The translations under genes and the position numbers were made by a program. 6,950 nucleotides of DNA. Origin: Bacteroidota bacterium. Its GTDB lineage: Bacteria; Bacteroidota; Ignavibacteria; SZUA-365. Each line of letters opens with the position of its first letter. Within the stretch, counting starts at the first letter, position 1. The stretch is taken from contig JAGTUW010000174.1 in the NCBI GenBank assembly GCA_018224345.1, forward strand, positions 1-6,950, in the 5' to 3' direction. The notes beneath the pieces are model-generated. The model saw only the letters and a program-made list of their open reading frames with translations. It searched no databases and was not told the origin of the DNA. This document shows positions 1 to 5,100 of the stretch, piece by piece.

Positions 1-43
1 GACTGTCCGTAGAATGGCCGCTCGCGGGAGAACGGTTTCCCGT
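1..43. other. Non-coding tail left of the hairpin
   Basis: No gene can be supported here. The stretch lies downstream of the OmpA-family gene and beyond its hairpin. It contains a second, weaker inverted repeat (arms about 25-31 and 36-42, loop of four). This pairs fully only in plus-strand RNA, through one G-U pair; in minus-strand RNA it has a C-A mismatch. What lies further left is outside the window. Confidence 0.5.
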
Positions 44-83
44 GCAGGAGAAGCATGAGCGGAAGGGCTCATGCTTCTCCTGC
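44..83 (-). terminator. Long perfect stem-loop after the OmpA-family gene, probable transcription end
   Basis: The arms at 44-60 and 67-83 are exact reverse complements over 17 bases, around a six-base loop (61-66). The hairpin begins 10 bases after the stop codon of the OmpA-family gene (94-96), where a terminator or a 3'-end stabilising structure belongs. No U-run follows on the minus strand: the bases after the stem read acgggaaacc. It therefore does not fit the classical intrinsic terminator. Because the stem is symmetrical it could also act on transcripts arriving from the left. Alternatives are an RNA-stabilising 3' hairpin, or one copy of a dispersed palindromic repeat. Confidence 0.6.
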
Positions 84-93
84 GACGGTATCA

Positions 94-2121
94 TCATTCC
101 GTTACGGGTGTCTCGATGATGACCTGCACCATCCGGCAGTAGAAACGTCCTTCGGGCGTGTCGTTCGGGAAAAGCAGCTGCGTACTGCCGACACCCCGCG
201 TGGTGACATCAATGCCGCGCAATGTGTTGCCAAAGGCTCTGAACACGGCGTCGGCACGCTGCTGTGAGAGTTTCACGTTGTACTCGGGGTCACCGAGTGC
301 ATCTGTGTAGCCGACGATTGAAACGGTGGAATTCGGTGTGATACTGGTCGAGACTTCCCGTATGATCGCACGGTTTCGATCAGAAACTGTCGCACGGTCG
401 AAATCGAAGAGAATCAGTTTGCTCCGATTGACACTGATATCACCGATGCGCTCCTCGCGTTTGCGTTCGAGTGTCAGTGTATTGATCGCGACTTCTTCAC
501 GCAGACTTTGTTCCTGTCCGCGATTGTCACGCACGTTGAAGCTGATCCGCAGCGGATCTCCTGCGCGCTTGATCATGTCTCCACTGATGTCAAAGGTGTA
601 AGACGGCTCGGGGGCTCCACGACGGGACTCTTCCTCAAACAACGTTTTCTGTCCGTGCCGCACCTGTAGAGTCCAACGGTCAATACCATTCGGAGCATCG
701 ACCATGGGTTCGAGGAGCAGCCCTGCCAGTGATGCGTTATATTCGAATTCGTCGCGACGTATTGGACCGATGATATCGGAATCGCTGCTGGAAATCTCCA
801 CACGACGATTTTCTTCCTGACCCTTCACATCATCCACGGCGGACGGGTCGACGGGCAGGTTGCGGGCACGCACGGTAATACGATTCGCATCGATCTCCCA
901 GACTTCGGTGAAATAGGCCTTCACCGTCTCGGCCCTTGCGCGTGAAAGCTGTTGTGCACCTTTTTCAACACCCATATCGGCATTGGTTCCGGTCAGTGTG
1001 ATTCTGGCTGTGGGTTTGTCGAGAAGGCGTCGTGCAACGACATTGAGCATGTTGCGATAGATATCGAGTTCCTGTCCTTGGGCGTGTTCCACCGCAAAAC
1101 CGGCAGCTTCTTCCTTTGAAAGGAGATTCTGACGTAACGGAGTTTCCGCAGCCCCTTCTTCGAAAAATACGTATGTGAGCAACGGATAGCGTTCCACGGT
1201 ACGAATTTCCTCCACGGTCATGGAGGTGACATCGGAGATCCCGCCCTCAGGGTCGAGGCCGAGTACCTCAAGAGCTGCCGCAAGTGCGGGGATTTTCTCC
1301 GGCGGCGGCGGCGGTGGCGGTGGTGGCGGCGGTGGCGGTGGTGGTGCTTCCCCGGCAGGAATCATAGCCCAGCGGAGACCGAGACCGCCGGCGAGTGATG
1401 CGGCGCTCCATTCACCTTGTCCGGTCACCTGCGTCAATGGCAGGCTGAAGCCCAGTGCGGGAGTCAGAAGCAGATTCCTCGTCAGCGGGATGTCGTAGCC
1501 GGCACCGAGCTCGATCGCAAAACGGAAGGCATTGACTTCCTGGATTTCCTCATCACGGAAAATGTAGTGTTCGCGTGTGCCGTCACTGAAGGTGATATCG
1601 GTCGGAGCCACGAGTTCTTCGTACAGCGAATAATCACTGGCGAGCGGGAAACCGAAACCGAGTCCGAGATTCAGATGAAGTGGTGTCTCGAATGGAAAAT
1701 ACAGTATACCGGGAGTCAGCAACAGATACTGGAGATTGTTGTCGAAGGTGTGATCGACAATCATGTCCGTCGGCGGGCCCGACGGTTGGGCCACCTGGCC
1801 GACATAGTAATTGTCACGTTCGAATTGCCCGGAGTAATCCTGCATGCCGATGCGTGCACTGAGCATGAGGGAAGGGGTGAAAGGAATCTCCACAAGGGCT
1901 TCGAAACGGAGTTTCATCACGTCGCCGTTCTGAAAGTCGCAGATGCCACACAATGCATCCCGGTCGAGCGCTTCGTATGTGCCGTTGTGGATATTGAACT
2001 GGGGACCGGCCACGACGCCGAAGCGCATGACCTCGTGAAAACCGGGGGTCTCCTCCTGTGCCGAAGCGTGCCAGCTCAGCAGAATCAGAATAGAGAGGAA
2101 AAAGGACATTTTTGAGTGCAT
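94..2121 (-). CDS. OmpA-family outer-membrane protein with beta-barrel, polyproline hinge and two OmpA-like domains
   Basis: A complete 675-residue protein. Residues 1-21 form a signal peptide (K4, hydrophobic core, cleavage after ASA). Residues 22-255 alternate in the manner of a small outer-membrane beta-barrel, with C58xxC61 in an early loop. Residues 260-274 are 15 prolines. A first OmpA-like domain (about 316-444) keeps LSRARAETV and ENRRVEI, but reads GTNADMG where GHTD-type sequence is usual. Residues 452-560 look like an Ig-like beta-sandwich. A second OmpA-like domain (about 568-670) has FDFD, GYTDALGD and LSQQRADAV, but YCRMVQV in place of NRRVEI. OmpA-like domains bind peptidoglycan diaminopimelate through the conserved Asp and Arg; both are visible only in the second domain. 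The likely role is outer-membrane to cell-wall tethering. The start at 2121 is preferred because it keeps K4 in the signal peptide; an in-frame ATG at 2109, preceded by AAAA, is possible. There is no Shine-Dalgarno. The gene lies 74 bases downstream of the giant surface-protein gene, so co-transcription is plausible. Confidence 0.9.
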   Translation of the reverse strand: MHSKMSFFLSILILLSWHASAQEETPGFHEVMRFGVVAGPQFNIHNGTYEALDRDALCGICDFQNGDVMKLRFEALVEIPFTPSLMLSARIGMQDYSGQFERDNYYVGQVAQPSGPPTDMIVDHTFDNNLQYLLLTPGILYFPFETPLHLNLGLGFGFPLASDYSLYEELVAPTDITFSDGTREHYIFRDEEIQEVNAFRFAIELGAGYDIPLTRNLLLTPALGFSLPLTQVTGQGEWSAASLAGGLGLRWAMIPAGEAPPPPPPPPPPPPPPPEKIPALAAALEVLGLDPEGGISDVTSMTVEEIRTVERYPLLTYVFFEEGAAETPLRQNLLSKEEAAGFAVEHAQGQELDIYRNMLNVVARRLLDKPTARITLTGTNADMGVEKGAQQLSRARAETVKAYFTEVWEIDANRITVRARNLPVDPSAVDDVKGQEENRRVEISSSDSDIIGPIRRDEFEYNASLAGLLLEPMVDAPNGIDRWTLQVRHGQKTLFEEESRRGAPEPSYTFDISGDMIKRAGDPLRISFNVRDNRGQEQSLREEVAINTLTLERKREERIGDISVNRSKLILFDFDRATVSDRNRAIIREVSTSITPNSTVSIVGYTDALGDPEYNVKLSQQRADAVFRAFGNTLRGIDVTTRGVGSTQLLFPNDTPEGRFYCRMVQVIIETPVTE
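1300..1344 (-). repeat. Trinucleotide repeat encoding a 15-proline hinge
   Basis: Fifteen consecutive proline codons (nine CCG, six CCA) encode residues 260-274, between the predicted barrel and the periplasmic part. Proline-rich linkers at this place are known in OmpA-like proteins and act as stiff spacers. Codons are mixed rather than a pure repeat, so slippage would be moderate and would change length in whole codons. Translation of such a run normally requires elongation factor EF-P. Confidence 0.95.
2059..2121 (-). other. Signal peptide of the OmpA-family protein
   Basis: Residues 1-21 comprise a short n-region with H2 and K4, a hydrophobic core (FFLSILILLSW) and a c-region ending ASA, followed by QEET. 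This is a standard Sec signal peptidase I site. No lipobox cysteine is present, so the protein is not a lipoprotein. Confidence 0.85.
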
Positions 2122-2195
2122 ATAACAACCGTGCAGGTTGGAAAAACGAAATGTACGGAAAAATTCATGTCATAAGAAAACAGATTCCGATAACG
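2122..2195 (-). other. Intergenic spacer between the two genes, possible weak promoter
   Basis: A 74-base AT-richer gap with no reading frame of its own and no convincing terminator hairpin, consistent with transcription continuing from the giant gene into the OmpA-family gene. Read on the minus strand, TACATTTC at 2155-2148 resembles the Bacteroidota -7 element (TAnnTTTG) in seven of eight positions allowing for the free bases, with a T-rich TGTTTTC about 20 bases upstream. It would give a leader of roughly 20 bases. This match is weak and could be chance. No ribosome binding site of Shine-Dalgarno type precedes the start at 2121. Confidence 0.3.
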
Positions 2196-5100
2196 CTACG
2201 GCATCCGGAGCATTTTTCTTACCACGACGTCTGTTCCGTCGCGCAGGATGGCAAAGTAGACGCCCGGTGGAAGCGTAGCCGCTTCAAGGATTACACGATA
2301 CCTGCCCGCAGACTGCGCGGGGAGGGAAACAAGACGGGCAACCTCTCGTCCCATGTGGTCGTGTACACGCAGATCGACAGGACCGTCATCGGCTATCTCA
2401 TACTCGATCACGGTATGCTCCGAGAACGGATTCGGCCTGTTGGGTTGCATGATCAGTCCGGCGGTAGGCCTGATGAAGCGGTTTCCACTCGCATCACAAT
2501 ACCCAAGCAGTGTGAAACTGCCGTCCCGCTTGGTTTCGACGCGGGCGCGCCCGCTGGTGAAGTCGAAATCGGGCATCAAGGTCAACGGTGTCGTGTTGTC
2601 GTCACCTACCAGAACGAGGAAACGCAGTATCGCCAGGTCACCAGTGCCATCGCTCAGAAGACCGTCACGAGCCTGGATCAGCAACTGTCCACTTGCGTTG
2701 TCGTACTCCATGCTCACCTGCATGTCGGCCGACAATGTTCCTTCTGTTACAACGGAAAGAGGATGAAGCATACTGGGGTTGAAGGCGACATTTCCCTCCC
2801 ATGATATGACATCTGCGTGGTCCAGATCTGTGTGGAGCCGGATCGGTATGTGGAGGATTTCATCAATGACGCCGGTATGGGCGTCGATCGACAGTTCGGC
2901 GCGGATGGCGTCGTCAACGCCGAAGGCGTATATCTCGTAGCTGTCCGTCCCCGGGCAGGGAGCTGACTGCTGCAATTGAAGGCGGGCATCGACCCGCCCT
3001 TCGACCTGTGTTTCGAAGACAAAATGGACTTGCAGCACTTCACTGCGGCCAAGGGTAACGGGGAGCTCGGGAGTCGTCCCGATCAGGGAGAAATTCCCGG
3101 GAAGGCTTTGTTCGATATTGGCTGCGTCAATGGTGATGGGAAAATTATTTTCATTACGGAAACGCGCCTGCAGTACATGCGAGGCTCTGCCGAGTGAATA
3201 TTCCCCGAAGTGAGGTGATGTCAGGAAAGCCAGCCAGCCTGAGCGTACATGTACGGACACAGCGACGCGATGTTCCTGCGTCCCGCGACTGCTCTCTGTC
3301 GTCAGGACGAGTGTTGTGGTATATGCTGCAGGCGTTGCGGCCGGGTCGGGGTCATACACGATTTCCACTTCGAAGGAGGACGCTGCGGGCAGCGGAACGG
3401 GGAAGGCATCCGGTCTGATCAGGGTGAAGGTCCCGGGAGGATTCCCCTCGAATCTCGCAGAGACGACAGAGGCTTCAACGGTAGAGACGTTATGCAGAAC
3501 TGCAGAGATGACAGAGGAAGGTGTGCACTGCGGTATATGTCCGAAATCGACATCTGTGACAGTGAAGGCGGTACGCACTTCACCGCGAAGTGTGAGTCTT
3601 GTATTCAGCTCACAGGGAGACCCTGTGTGCAGGGTGAGCGTGCTTTCCCAGTTCCCCGGGAAACGAGGTATGTATGTGATGTCGACAAGGACTGTCCCGC
3701 CCGGTGGAATACTGATCGGCAGCGATGGCTCGATCACGACGCCAGCGGGGAGGTCGCCGCTGCGATAGATCAGATCCATCGTCCCGCGATTGACCAGAGT
3801 CACCGAGCGTGTCGCGGGCGCATCCACGTATATCGTTCCGTAATCCACAGTCATATCATCTGATATCCGCAGTGTCCTTCTCTCCATGCCGAGTGGAACA
3901 GTGAGCGTGGGCTGTGCACTGTTGTCGGTTTCAACGATGAGCTCTGCTCCGTAATCACCGTCCGCCGGGGCGGCGGAAGAACGCGCACGGATTTCAAAGA
4001 CACGTTCCGCACCCGAGGCGAGTTGTTCAGGAGCGAGTATCGGATTTTCCACCGTGAACAGCGATGCGGCACTTCCTTCGACGCGATTCGAACGCAGTGT
4101 TATACTGCCAGCACCGATATTGCGCAGCGTATCGTAGAGAATCGAATCCGCGCAGTCGGGAACGATGCCGTACTCGAGTTCAGGCGGAATCGCAACCAGT
4201 GCGCCGGCACCGGTGCTGCCGTTCAGCGGAAGACAGAGCGTATCGGGACAGGGCAGATCGATGATGATGCACGCCGTGGCACTGTGCGGTCCCGCATCCT
4301 TTGGATTGTAAAGAATGGGAAGCTCGACGACATCACCCAGGGGCACGGTTTTCGGATATGCGCCCCAGGAAGCGAAGGTACCGGCAGGACTGATACGGAC
4401 ATCGCTGATCCGGACATATGGAAGGTGAAGATTGCTGAAGGAGAAATTTCGTGTTTCATTCGAACCTACGGCGACGTTGGTGAACTCCAGCGGGGTGGGA
4501 GTGACGGTGTAGTTTTCCTCAAGCATCGTTCCCCGCAACACGACAGGGACGCGAAGATCGCAGCGGGCGGTGGTCAGGTACAGTGTGTCTTCGAATGAAC
4601 CGAAGGCCGGGGGAAGAAAGGTGACACGGAGCTGCGTCAGGGTAGCAGGCTGCAGGGCCACGGGCAGGGCGGATGAAACAATGAACGCGTCGAGCCGACG
4701 CAATGTATCGACGAACTCCGATACACTGCCGGTGTTGTGGACGGTTACGAACTGCGAACTGCCGATTTCGCAGGGTGCGATGAAACCGAAGTCCAATACG
4801 GATACAGAACTCCGAATCGCCGAGGAATCCCGCATGGACTGGAGGGGGACACGAATGAGGGGAACATTGACATCGTCGCTTTCAATGATCAGGTTTCCGG
4901 TCCGACTGCCGGTAAAATCCGCCAGGGCACAGATGCGTAAGGTTGCCCGAGCCCCCGCGGCAAGCTGGAATGGAAGTGCTTCCGGCAGTTCCACACGGAA
5001 TCCGGTCGATGCTTCGATACGCACGTCGGTGATGGAAACGGGCGTGCCTGCACTGTTGAGCAGGTCAATGCTGTCACAACGCTCATCAGAATTGCAGGGA

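Noticed and set aside
25..42. Second small hairpin left of the main stem-loop
   Set aside because: Seven pairs on the plus strand including one G-U, and a mismatch on the minus strand; too weak to call a terminator.
1220..1498. Plus-strand frame with a polyglycine run
   Set aside because: It is the complement of the 15 proline codons; the minus-strand frame has a signal peptide, barrel and OmpA-like domains, so this is a shadow.
2148..2155. Promoter -7-like element before the OmpA-family gene
   Set aside because: It differs from the Bacteroidota consensus at the last base and the upstream element is poor. It is kept only as a remark in the spacer entry, not as a called promoter.
3244..3255. 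Perfect 12-base palindrome
   Set aside because: Twelve-base palindromes are expected by chance at about one or two per window of this length, and it lies inside a coding unit.
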